A stretch of 64,000 nucleotides of DNA from Aphidius gifuensis (Eukaryota > Arthropoda > Insecta > Hymenoptera > Braconidae), in contig NC_057790.1 of the NCBI RefSeq assembly GCF_014905175.1, positions 23,710,469 through 23,774,468 on the forward strand, in the 5' to 3' direction. The notes under the pieces were generated by a model. It saw only the letters and a list, made by a program, of their open reading frames with translations, was not told where the DNA came from and made no database searches. How positions within the stretch are numbered: position 1 is the stretch's first letter; each line of letters starts with the position of its first letter. Below, one piece after another: positions 12,706 through 24,921 of this stretch. Position numbers and translations under genes: made by a program.

Positions 12706-15700
12706 ATGCAAAATTGGAATCAATGGCAGCAGTTACCAACAGCCTCGGCCACTGGCTCACAAGTGCCACAACCACCATCAACACCAGGTTATCCAGCTGG
12801 AGGAGCGGATCCAATGACAACAATGCAAGCTTATATGCAATATTATAATCAACCAGTAAGTGTCCTTGATAATAATATAATTATTAACGAGGTGGTGCTA
12901 TAATGATATTTAAAAAAAAATTACAGGCACCAAGTGGATATACAGCTGAACAGTGGACAGCCGCACAACAACAAAATTGGTTACAATGGCAACAGTGGCA
13001 ACAACAGTATCAACAATGGCAAGCTCAGTATGGTTCAAAGGTAAATAAATTAATAACAAAGATACTTAAAAATCTATGAAAATTCGAAAAACTAATAAGT
13101 GTTAATTAAAATTATATTTAGTATCAAAATGCAATGAAACAATTGGAAGCAAATACAAGTGGAGTACCACCAGTACCAACAGCTCAACCACCACCACCAT
13201 TACCAAAAGAGGATTCATCAATAAAACCTCCTTTACCACCTGATTCATCATCATATTCACAAAAATATGGAAATAATAGTAATTTACCATTACCACATCA
13301 AAATAATTTACCTTTATATCCTACAAAAACAACAAGTAATCCACCATTACCACCAGATCAACCACCACCACCACCTGGTAATCCACCAAATGATAATATT
13401 AGTGGTAATAAAAGAACAGCCAGTAATGATATTGTTACAAATAGTTCAAAAAAATCAAAAAATGAAGAAGAAGAACTTACTGAAGCTGAAAAAACATTTG
13501 ATGAACAGTTTAAACAATGGGAAGAACAATTTAATAAATGGAAACAACAAAATGCTAATCATCCAGATAAGGTAAATTTTAATTTGACAATTTTTGTTGA
13601 TAAACTTGAAAAAAAAAACAAAAAAAAAACATTGGTGATGATAATTTTACTATACTACAAAAAGATTGTATAAAAAAAAATATAAAATAACTTTTTTTTT
13701 TAAGGTTCAATACAAGCAGTATGAAGCAAAGTGGACATCATGGCGTGAAAAGTTAATTGAACGTAGAGAACAAATGAGAAAAAAACGTGAAGCACAAAGA
13801 GCTAAAGCTGAAGCAGAAAAGAAAAAAAATTTACAAGGTGGTGAAAATATATTAAATATTTTATCAACAACTGAGAATGCAGGTTTGTTAAATAATTTAT
13901 TGGGTATTGGAAAAACTCTTGGATTAACTGGTAAGGAAGCAGAAAATAAACAATCAACACAGCAACAACAACAACAACAACCAGCAGCAACAACAACAAC
14001 AACAACAACAACTGAAGCTAATATGCAAAATACACCGATGGGAATATCTGGTGTACCACCAACAATGACATCAGATATGAATCAACATGCATGGGCAGCA
14101 CAACAATGGGCAGCACAATATAATATGGTTAATATGTCAATGCCAGCATATTCAACATTTCAAACACCAATGGTACCACCACCAATAGTACCACCATCAA
14201 CTGGTATTCAACAAAATACAAATGTAGCTGATTTTAATCAACCACCACCACCAAATTTCACACAACCACCTCCTGGTTTTCCAGTTAATTCAATGTTTAA
14301 TAATAATAATTCTGGATTACAAGATGTTAAAAATACACAAGATCAAAATAAACCACCGTATCAATCTGATAATGATTTTTCAAAATCATCATATCAAAAA
14401 GATACGTATGATCAATCTGATAATAGCAATAAATTTAACAATCAATTTGATTCAGATGATAGACGTCGTATGTCTTCGTCAAATGATAGATACAGAGGTA
14501 ATAATGATTCATTTAATCGTGATGGTCCTGGTAGAATGGATAATGACTCAGGAAATAATAATAATAATAGAAACAACAACAACTTTTCAAATGATCGATA
14601 TAATAATCAACGAGATAGATCACAAAATCGTGACTTTGGTGGTAATAATCGTGGTAATTTTGGTAATGATAATCGTAATGATTCATTTGATAATAGAGAT
14701 AATTTTGGTGGTAATAGATCAATGAATGATGATCATTTTAATAGAAATGATAGAAATCGATTTGATGAACCAAGTCGTTTTGATGAACAAAATCGTTTTG
14801 GTGGTGATAGAAATGATAGAAATTTTAATCGTAATAGATCAAATGATCGTTTTGGTAATGATAATAATCGTTTTAATAATGATGATAATAATGATCGTTT
14901 TAATATGTCATCTGATAGATTTGGATCATCAGCAAATAAATTTGATTCTGGTAATTCAAATCAACAAGATCGATGGAATAAAGATAATTCAAATGTCAAT
15001 CGTGGTTCTGGTAGGACAAGTAGATTTGAACAAAAACAACAAAATGATGATATTACACCAGAAATACAAAAATTAATGGAAAAAAGACGTGCTGCTGGTG
15101 ATGTTTTTAAGCCATCATTTGGTAATTTTTCAACTGTTGATGAACCTAAAAATAATGCTGCTGGATCACTTGGTGAAACATTTAGAAAAATTGCTGGTGA
15201 TCCACCATTTTTACCAAGAGAACGTCCTGATTTTGGTAGAAAATCACCAGGAAGACATTCTTTTGGACCTGGTTCTGATTCAAATAGATTTCGTGGTGGT
15301 GATGATGACTCACAAAGTCGTGATGTTGATTCATTTCGTTCATCTGGTCCTGGTAATTTTCGTTCATCTGATAATTTTTCTCATTCAAGTCCAATTGTTG
15401 ATAATTCACGATCAAGAAGATCAAGAACTGATGATTTTCGTCCAGGTAATTTTGGTCGTGATATGGAACATCAAGATAGATTTCAAAGTAAAATTCCTCC
15501 TCTTGAAATACCACCATGGATGGATTCACAACTTATGCCCAGTTTATTGAGTGGAAAAAATTCTGAATTTGGTGGTTCTCAGCTATCTGAAAATACAAAT
15601 AAATTTTCGGACAGAGATACTGATGATAGAAAAAATAAAAAAGATACAGATAAACTTACACCATCATTATTGGATTCTCAAAATATCATTCAGCCATTTG

Positions 15701-18149
15701 ATGTGCCCAGAAAATCTGATGATTTGCCATTTATGGGTAAAAATGATCCAAAGCCTGAGGATTTAAATATGGAACCACCACCTGAATTACCAAATCTGGG
15801 TCCAATTAAACCACCACCTCTTCTTGCACGTGATGATAATATTCTACCATTTGATAATCGATCTCGTGACAGCTTAAACAATCGTCCAGGTCTTCTTGAA
15901 ACTCCTTTTGGAAATCGTAGTATGCCACCAGTCGTCAGTCAAGGAACAAGAGAACTTGGTCCTGCATTTGAAGTTTTTAATACAAGAAATAATGATTTAC
16001 CAGTTGGTAATTTTGGACCAAGAGATGCTGGACCAGGACGTGATTTACCTTTCAACTTTGGTGCTCGTGGTCCAGGAAGTTGTGGACCCCGTGATTTAGA
16101 TGATTTTGGACCAAGAGGTCTTGATAATTTTGGCCCTGGTGGTCCTGACAATTTTGGCCCTCGTGGACCTGACAATTTCGGCCCTCGTGGCCCTGATAAT
16201 TTTGGCCCTCGTGGTCCTGATAATTTTGGTCCTCGTGGACTCGATAATTTTGGACCTCGTGGTCCTGATGATTTTGGTCCATGTGGCCCTGATAACTTTG
16301 GACCTCGTGGCCCTGACAACTTTGGACCTCGTGGTCCTGATGATTTTGGTCCTCGTGGCCCCAACAATTTTGGACCTCGTGGTCCCGACAACTTTGGACC
16401 TTGTGGACCTGATGATTTTGGTTCTCGTGGCCCTGATAATTTTGGCCCTCGTGGACCTGATAACTTTGGCCCTCGTGGACCTGATAATTTTGGTCCTCGT
16501 GGCCCTGATAATTTTGGTCCCCGTGGACCTGACAATTTCGGACCTTGTGGCCCTGATGACTTTGGTCCTCGTGGTCCTGATAATTTTGGTCCCCGTGGAC
16601 CTGATAACTTTGGACCACGCGGGCCTGATGATTTTGGCCCTCGTAATCTTGATAATTTTGGACCCCGTGGTCCTGATGATATTGGACCACGTGGAATTGA
16701 TAATTTCCCACCTTTTGGTCCACGTGGACCTGACAATTTTAATCGACAAGAACCAAATAATTTTGGACCATGCGGACCTGATAATTTTGGTCCTCGTGAT
16801 TTTCCTGATCGTCCTTTTGGACCTCCTGATGTCCACCCACTTCGTGGACCAGATGATTTACCATTAAATCGTGAATCAAATATGTCAAATAATACTCCAA
16901 ATGGACCTCGAGGATCTATACCCTCACTTTTATCATTTAAAATTGAACCACCACCTATTTTGCCAGATGCATTGATTGATAATAACAGTATGGATAGACA
17001 ACCCATGAGACCAAGAAGAGATGAACTTGATAGACCACCAATTGATATTAATCCGGTGGAAAAAAATGTAAGACCACCATTATTACCTGATCCACGAGAT
17101 TTTCCAAGTCATATTGATCTTGATCGTGATATTGGTAGATCACCACTTTTGCCAAATCGTGGATGTGATGATAGAATGTTTAGACGACCAGATCAAAGTA
17201 TTATATCAGGTAAACCACCAATTGATAATATTTTACCACCAATGGATTATCAAGATAATGAATTTTCAAGACGTCCAGATGGTCATAGACGAGAAGAACC
17301 AACGCGTAATTTTTGTGCTGGTAAACAATTTGATTATAATCATGGTGCTAGAGCTGAAGTACTTGATCATTATGTACCTTCAAAAGTCATTGATTATGGT
17401 CATGTTAGAATACCAACAATGCAAGATTATAGAATATTACCATCTCAATCATTTGATTATGCACATGGTACTATTAAACCAATTGTTCCTGAACATAAAA
17501 TTTATCCAAAAATAGATTTTAATTATTGGCTTGATAATGAGCATAATGTTAATGAATATAATGAAGGAATGAGAATGTATCAAGCACGTAAAATAGCAAT
17601 TATTGAAGAAAGAGCAAGAATGGCTGAATGGCAAGAAGAAAAACGACGTTATGAAGAAAAAATGCGTTATGATGAACTAAAAAGATATGATAATAGACCA
17701 TCACCTTGGGAAAGAGAATCAAGAGATTCAAGAAGACGTCAAAGGAATGATGATTCTCGTGACTACAAAAGACATCAAGATTGGCGAGATTCTAGGAATC
17801 ATGATTTTCCACGTGATAGATCAGAGGGTAGAGGAAGAGACAGATCAAGAGATAATGATTACAACAGAAATCGTGATGATAACTTTAAAAAAAATGAAGG
17901 TAATTGGTACATTTTAATTATTTTAAATTTATATTTCAATGACATTTGTAAATATAATACAATTAATTAACAAAGTAAAATTAAATATATTTTAATTTTT
18001 TTGTTAAACAGACAGGACACGTGATAAATCTGATAGAACAAGGCGAAATGCACTTGACTTTAACAAAGATGAAGAAAGGTAATAATAAAAAAAAAGAAAA
18101 AAAAAACATTAATAATATCAAAAAAAAAAACAAAAAAAAAGTAATTTTG

Positions 18150-18186
<37 letters not shown>

Positions 18187-21139
18187 ACATTATTTTAAAA
18201 TTTTAATTTTCTAGTTGTTGTGTATATCAAAATATTAAAAATTTCGAAAAATTTTTTTATTAAATTAAAAATTATAAAGCAGTTTAAATAAGAAAAGTAT
18301 TTATTATTTTTTTCAAATTGAAAACAAAAAAAAAAAAAACAAAAAAAACCATTCAATTGTAATTTTTAAAATTATTATTAATTTTCCTTGTTTTTATTTT
18401 AAAATTATTTGAATGTGTATATCGGTTTTATTAGATCTCAAGGAAATATTGGCAGACAGGAAAATACAACAAAAACATCAATCGACACGTCTTCTCATGA
18501 ATCCAGGTATTTTATCAATTTTACATCCAATGTGCACTCTTGAGAGTAAAATTTATTTGACAATACCCTTGCCCCCCATGCCCTCCATACGTTTTTTTTA
18601 TTACTTGATAAAATTTATCATCATTATTATTCACAGAATTATTACATTGCAGCGCATTGCGCGCAAGTAAAAATTAAAAAAAACAAGTAATTCTTACTGT
18701 AATTTTTCTTCAAAGAAAAAATTGACATGATAATTATTTTAAGTCGATAAAATTAAATAATTTATTTTTCATAATTATAGTATAAGCAATTTTTTCAATT
18801 ACTCATATTTTTTTTTCTTTTTTACATCCCAATTTTTGTGGTTGTATATGAAATTTTATGTTAAATTTTAAGAATAATTGTTAGGTGTTATATATTATTT
18901 AAAAAAAAAAAATAAATATATAAATTATTTATCCATTATGGAAAACAAAAACAAAAAAAAAAAACAAGACTTGAATATTTTTAAATTTTTTGTGTTTTAA
19001 TTTTGATATATTTATAGTTAAATTTATTTGGTTTTGTTACAGTGATAAAAATGATAAAACTGTTGTCGAATCATCAAACACAATGGATGTCGTTAGACCG
19101 TCAAATTACACGATGGTTGAGGATTTACTTTGTTCACCTGGACGACAGAATAGACCACAAAAAATTGTGATTATTCTTCGAGGACCACCTGGAGGTGGAA
19201 AATCATTTATTGCTAAATTAATCAAGGTAATAATAAATACATATCAATAAATTTTTAATTCATAAATTAATTAATAATTTATTCTATAATAATTTCTTTC
19301 AATTTCAAGGATAAAGAAATGGAACAGGGTGGATCAGCACCAAGAATTCTTAGTCTTGATGATTATTTTTTGACAGAAAAAGACGTAGAGAGTAAAGATG
19401 ACAATGGAAAAAAAATAATAAACAAGGTAAATTATTTGTATGGTTAATTTTTATTACGTATAAAGTATGTATTTAATTTTATTAATAATTTTTTCCAGGA
19501 AATGGTTTACGAGTATGAAGAAGCCATGGAATCAAGTTACATAACATCTTTGATAAAAGCATTTAAAAAAAATGTAACAGATGGATTTTTTAATTTTATT
19601 ATTCTCGATAGCATCAACGAGAAAATATCAGATTACGAAGAAATGTGGAATTTTGCAAAGACAAAAGGTTTCAAGGTATGTATTTATCATTGATAATATT
19701 AAAAAATAATTATTATCTATTGTTTTTTGTTAATTATAAAAAATATAATTCATTTATTTTCAAGGTTTACGTTTGTGAAATGGAAATGGACAGTCAAATT
19801 TGCATTAAACGAAATATTCATGGACGCACAGATGAAGAAATAAATAGAATTGTTGATTATTTTGAACCAACACCAAATTATCATCAAAAATTGGATGTTA
19901 CATCATTACTACAAGAACAAGCAATTCAAGATGTGTGTATTTTTAAATAGATTAAATTAACTTATTTGTGATTATCCATAATATTTGAATAATTTTTCTT
20001 TTTTTTTTTTTTTTTTAAATAATTTTTTAATCGAAGAAGAAAAAAAAAAAGAAATAACAAATATTTAAAATATACAAAAAAATATATATAAGTAATTCAA
20101 TTAAAGATAAAATATTATTAATAATAATACATCAAATTATTAGGGGATTATTAAATCCCATGTTGTATCTTGATAAATAATACCATTGATATATCAATAT
20201 TATAAATTAACAAGAACATGCAAATTGAAATATATAAAATTTGTTTTATCTGTATATTTATTGCATTGTGACAATAATTTATAATTTAGTTTTCAATTTT
20301 TTAATTTTCATTAATAATTAAATATTAATATTATTTATGGAGCTGAAGAGAAAAAAAATATATTAAGCGGGAAATTTACACATGTAATTTCTGGTTTTTT
20401 AATTATATATAAGTTCAGTCAGTGTAATATAAATTTTTAGGTTCATATGGAAGAGGCTGAAATTGAAAAAGACGAAGCTAAAACAAATGATGGAAATGAC
20501 GATAGTCAAGATAATTTTGAAACATCTGTAAGTTTAATTAATAATACATTCAATTTATTATTTAAATAATATTTTTTATAATTTTATAAATAATTATGTT
20601 ATTATATTTTTCATTTTTTATTTACAGATTGTTAGCAAATGGGAGATAATGGAGTCAGATAATAAATTAGGTAACATTAATTTACATTTTTTATATATTT
20701 TAATTTATCAACAATTAATTTACTCGTTGAGTTTGTTTTGTTTCTTTTTTTTTTTTTAAAAAAAAACGTAATTATATTATTAATTTTTAGATCGTTTGGA
20801 CGGTTTGGCTAAACGTAAAAATGATACAATTCCACAAACAATGGAAGATTTTCTTCAAGTACCAGATTATTATAATTCTGAAAATACTTCTGGTAAAAGA
20901 CGAGTGAGTTTTTCGATTGTTTATTTATTTAATAATTATTATTTTTTATAATAATAATTTGATGGAATTAATTATCGTTGTTTTTGATTATTTCATAGGT
21001 AAGATGGGCTGATTTAGAGGAAAAAAAAGAGCAAGAAAAAATGCGGGCTATGGGTTTTGTCATTGGACATACAAATTGGGATCGCATGATGGATCCTACT
21101 GGTGGCAGTAGTGCACTTACCAAGACCAAGTATATTTAA
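12706..21139 (+). CDS. YLPM1: YLPM1/ZAP3 homologue, nuclear P-loop protein with PP1-docking motif
   Basis: Fourteen exons join in frame to about 2025 aa: 12706-12855, 12927-13040, 13122-13571, 13705-17899, 18012-18078, 18435-18506, 19043-19226, 19310-19426, 19499-19675, 19765-19932, 20441-20527, 20628-20670, 20791-20903 and 20999-21139. Domain order: Gln/Trp- and Pro-rich N terminus; coiled charged segment; poly-Gln/Thr; a long Asn/Arg/Asp-rich region; a 26-copy octapeptide repeat (about residues 1032-1239); an Arg/Glu/Asp-rich region; a kinase-like P-loop GPPGGGKS at about 1730; and a C-terminal KRRVRWADLEE fitting the RVxF/W protein-phosphatase-1 docking motif of ZAP3. Human YLPM1 is a nuclear PP1 partner; the P-loop fold resembles polynucleotide kinases. 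The 72-nt exon at 18435 keeps phase on both sides and could be optional. The exon at 19765 is taken to splice at GAT|GTGTGT; reading through would stop six codons later and lose the PP1 motif. Confidence 0.88.
13961..14012 (+). repeat. CAA/ACA triplet tract encoding poly-Gln then poly-Thr
   Basis: A triplet microsatellite inside the large YLPM1 exon encodes a Gln run, a short Pro-Ala-Ala spacer and a Thr run. Tracts of this kind change length by slippage, so the residue count probably varies between individuals. Confidence 0.85.
16084..16707 (+). repeat. 26 tandem 24-bp units encoding the octapeptide GPRGPDNF
   Basis: Twenty-six contiguous 24-bp units were counted within the large YLPM1 exon. 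The consensus residues are GPRGPDNF. Variants include GPCGPDNF or GPCGPDDF (Arg to Cys), GPRGPDDF and GPRGLDNF. Degenerate units continue to about 16800. Third positions vary between neighbouring units while the protein is conserved, which argues for selection on the peptide. The regular 24-bp period also keeps several antisense frames open, which explains long but spurious minus-strand frames here. Confidence 0.95.
18128..18184 (+). repeat. Long poly-A tracts in a YLPM1 intron
   Basis: Runs of A, the longest close to 30 bases, lie in the intron after the exon ending at 18078. They form a simple homopolymer with no other feature. Assembly length is unreliable here. Confidence 0.8.
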
Positions 21140-22299
21140 AATAACGCATGTTTTTTTTTTTTTTTTTTCTTTCTTTTATAATTTTTAATTGATCAAGGAT
21201 GTTCGTTTTTTCTTTACGTTTATTTTCTATTTTTACATGATTGTCATGTATTATTATTTTAAATTAATTGTTCATCGTAAATGGTGTTTAAATATTAAGA
21301 TTAAAGTATACAATAAATTGTTTTACAAAAACAAAATGAGATAATTTATTAATTTAATTAAATTCGAAGATAATTTTATTAAATTCGAAAAATATTATAA
21401 TTATGATCAGTACGATCGCGCAAGCGCGTATTTTCGTAAGTCATAATAATTGTTCATCAGATATTTAGTAATTATTCATAATTAATTGTTCAATAATTAA
21501 ATATATAATTTTTATATTTATAATTATATTTATTTCGCTTGGTTATTACGCAGGATTAAATTTATTATTTATTTTTATAATCGGAAATTTTAATTTGGAT
21601 TATAAATCCAATTTTAAAATTATTGTTAAAAAAAATTATTAGTTTGTGGCATTGTGTGTAAGAAATTCCGTTTTCGAGGACAATTTACAAATTTTCATAT
21701 ATAAAACGCTTTTGTGTCTTATCGTGGATGAATTTTAATTAAAAAAAAAAATATAATATTCAGGGTCGCTCGGTTTTTTGTTGCAGTAAATATCGATGTA
21801 ATAATTAAATTAATTCGATCATTAATAATTTTAGATAAATCAGATTAATTCCGTCGAAAATAATTAAATTTGCGTAAATAATATTCACCTCATTTAGAAA
21901 GTTCAGAATAGTTGTTGTCGAATTTCATCCTTCAATTCAAGAACTGCACTGCTGACTGTCTAAATATTTTCCAATGATTAACATCTGTCATCTTTATCCA
22001 TTTGAGTTATTTTTTTATTTTCTATCTGTAACAACTTATTAAAGACATATTTCACAGTTATTACGCGAATAAGGGACTTCGAAATGGGCATTTTTGTATA
22101 TGCAATTTGGGAAGCAGGATTAATATATTATATATTATCTTAATTTAATTAAATAAAACTTAAAATTAGCGATCGCAATATTAATATTATTCTTATTTTC
22201 TATACGAGTCTTACGAAATAATTATGCATTTTTTAAGCTGCAGCTTCACTCAATAAAATCATTCAAAATTAAATTCAATTAAAAACAATAAATAACACA

Positions 22300-23160
22300 C
22301 ACACTCGCAATAATCAACTCAACTTTTTTTCTTTTCATACAAACTCACACTCACTTAAAAATAAAATTATTATATTAATTAATTATTTACCAATTATTTA
22401 CCAGTTATTTATCAAAGTATTTCCAATTTTTTGTTAAATTTTTTTCACAAAAATAATTTCTCCAGATTAAAATTTTTGAGAAAATTCATTTTGATAAATC
22501 ATTTGTTAGTTTTTTTTTTAATCTATAGAAATTTTAATAAAGACATTTTAATTAATATGTGCTTATGTGCATTATTTTTTATTTGCATATTGTGCATATT
22601 CTTAATTTAAAAATCATAATGAAAATAATAATATTCGAGTGACACGATTCGCGATTATTTGTGAAACTTAAATTTATTTTACGATATCTTATAATTATGT
22701 TGCAAATTTAACAAGTGCAAATTTTTTTTTTTTTTTATTTTTTTTTTTTTCAACCACACAATTTCATTCATTAAATTTTTTTTTTTTTTTCCATCACATC
22801 ACATCACTTTACATACGTTCACACCGTTTGTTTTTTTTTTTTTTTTTTTTATCACGAACTCACATTCACTTATTTTTAAAAAATTGTAATATATTTATAT
22901 TACCAATATCCGGCTACCAAAAATAATTATCCATTTTTAAATAATCCATCATTATGATTAATTTCTTTCACAGAAATTTTGTTGTCTCTGGTACTTGTTA
23001 CAAGTTTCAATATCAATTTCCATATTATATTTATTATTTTTGGCTGGATTTTATATATTTTTAATCTGAAATTTTTACTAAAAATAATTTTATTAAAATG
23101 TGCATAATGTGCATTTTTTTTTTTTTTTTAATTGCATATTGTGTATTCTTATATTATCTT
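22300..23160. repeat. Diverged direct duplication of about 540-bp period
   Basis: Two blocks share ordered landmarks. Block one has AACTCACACTCACTT near 22346, then TTTTTTCACA, then ATGTGCTTATGTGCATT near 22557, then TTTGCATATTGTGCATATTC. Block two has AACTCACATTCACTT near 22857, then TTTCTTTCACAG, then ATGTGCATAATGTGCATT near 23098, then TTGCATATTGTGTATTC. The order and spacing match, with many substitutions. It is interpreted as an old tandem duplication of non-coding DNA. Confidence 0.55.
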
Positions 23161-24052
23161 AAATAACTAGTGATCGATATCGCCCGTATGTGAACATGAA
23201 ATACAGACCAAAACGTAACAAAAAAATTTTCAAAGTTAATTTTTGAAAAATTTTCTCGAGCACTTTAATCTGTATTCTGTATTATTGCAAAAAAACAATA
23301 AACGGTTCGAGTGTATCTTAAGATTAATTAATCCGTTATCACGCCTTAGACGATTAATAAAAATAAAAACCCCGAAAATAAATAAAACTTATAACTTTCT
23401 CTTATAACGACGCAACACAAAATTTTCAAAGTCCCCAAAGAAAGACTTGAAAAAATATAAACGCACAGAGTGACAAGAGGTGTTATCGTCTCGAGCGTCG
23501 TGTTGCGTCTGAAGGTGATGGTCAAGCTCGAGGGGAACATTGGCAGAATATTGATTTTTTTATGATAAGAATAATGCACTTGTACCTTGTACCTTGTATG
23601 AGAGAGAGAAAAAGCGAGAGAGGAAAAAAAATATTGCTTCTTTGTGCACAATATAAGATAATGACCGGCTACAAATGTTTCACAAAAAAAATGAAATAAA
23701 ATGAAATAGAAAATAAAAAGAAAAAAGAAGAGAAACATTTCCATGTTGGGGTGAATTTTTTTTTGCCATATAAGTGGATAATGACTGGGTATAGATAGAC
23801 TGGTCATGTCTTGTTGGAAAAATAAAATGAAACAGAAAATAGAGAAAGAAATATATTTTACCGTACATAGGTCCTAGACCTTGTCGCCTTGTTGATAAAT
23901 ATTGTATCAATAAAAGGCGCCAGCATGTCGCCCATGACCATGGGGTTGCAATTGCATGTTGAGGTCGTTCGCCTTTTTTTTCTTTTTTTTTTCCATAAAG
24001 CTCAGGGGGTGCAACGAGTGGGTGATCTTTTACCACCCTCCATCGAGTCAAC

Positions 24053-24111
24053 GATGGAAGGGATCAAAGCTCAACGAGTCAACGAGTCAACGAGCTTTGA
24101 TCCCTTCCATC
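24053..24111. repeat. Perfect 20-bp inverted repeat with 19-nt loop
   Basis: The left arm GATGGAAGGGATCAAAGCTC (24053-24072) is exactly complementary to 24092-24111. The loop contains direct repeats of CGAGTCAA, which also occurs just upstream of the left arm. A transcript would fold into a strong hairpin. Function is unknown. Confidence 0.85.
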
Positions 24112-24210
24112 AAATAAATGTCTTACTGTTGTACATGCAGATATCCAATTGCTATGTTTGTGATCTTTAACACCCCACTTGTGGTGATGTCAATGGGCGG
24201 GTGTAACTTG

Positions 24211-24280
24211 TTGATAGGAGAATCAACTGGTTGTTAAGGGTGGTTGCTCGAGCCATGCCTCTAGCAACCAATCCTATCAA
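24211..24280. repeat. Nested inverted repeat
   Basis: TTGATAGGA at 24211-24219 pairs with TCCTATCAA at 24272-24280, and GGTTGCT at 24242-24248 pairs with AGCAACC at 24263-24269 inside it. The result is a two-part stem. It lies 100 bp from the perfect 20-bp hairpin. Confidence 0.6.
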
Positions 24281-24921
24281 TATACTTGTGCTTATATCAT
24301 TTTATTCTATTGTCTTGCGCTGTATATTTGGACTTCTGACATCCTAACATCCCTACCACTTGATGGCTCTCGACTAGACACTTGTTTTTTTTTTTCTTTT
24401 TTTTTTCTTATGTAAGGTGCAGGAGTTTCTGTCCGATGCAGGAGTTTATGAACGCCTGTGTATTTCTCCATAAACCCCTCCACTTGTCTTTACAAATTAA
24501 TATCAGAAAAACCGATGATTTTGGGACAGTACATACTAGATATATTTTTTTTTAAATTCAATCAAAAAAATTATGATTGACTCAGTTTAAAATTTTTTCA
24601 AAAAAATATTATTTTTACACGTTTAATTATGAAAATTTATTTGATAAATTTTTATTTTGTGTATTATTATTTTAAAAAAAATAAAATCAAAGATTTGCAT
24701 TTATATAATTAACTACGAACGAAATTTTTTTTTTTTTTTCAAAATTAATTAAATAAATATTTTTTTTTTATCATGCTTTTACAAAAATAACATTAATTAC
24801 TTTTTAAAATAATATAATAATAATAATAATAATTGTCATACGAAAAACTAATAACATCATTTTTCATTTAAAATATACAAAAATAAATTAATCTGTTGTT
24901 AAAAAAAAAAAAAAAAACGAA

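Larger units (their letters stand above)
21140..24921. other. 3.8-kb non-coding region between YLPM1 and the OR array
   Basis: The YLPM1 3' end has AATAAA near 21312. The rest lacks a credible gene. It holds a diverged direct duplication (about 22300-22630 and 22840-23160), then a patch at about 23400-24480 that is clearly GC-richer than its surroundings and contains several inverted repeats. The open frames seen across 23346-24170 on either strand show no protein family, and their Phe-rich stretches come from poly-T and poly-A. Confidence 0.55.

Noticed and set aside
12338..12823. Minus-strand frames upstream of and over the YLPM1 start
   Set aside because: They overlap each other and the YLPM1 first exon, are Phe- and Tyr-rich, and have no homology.
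14324..15550. Ile/Met/Val-rich plus-strand frames overlapping the YLPM1 exon
   Set aside because: They are alternative frames of the Asn/Asp/Arg-rich coding sequence, with no start context or homology.
16084..16707. CRISPR-like regular repeat spacing
   Set aside because: The units are contiguous with no spacers, encode a conserved octapeptide and lie inside a eukaryotic exon.
15939..17006. Long minus-strand open frames (up to 355 codons) across the YLPM1 repeat
   Set aside because: They are antisense shadows of the 24-bp repeat, whose multiple-of-three period keeps several frames open. The plus-strand frame has exons, homology and domains.
23346..24170. Open frames of 93-153 codons in the GC-richer island
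   Set aside because: They overlap one another on both strands, contain poly-Phe or poly-Lys from homopolymers and match no family. The island has inverted repeats instead.
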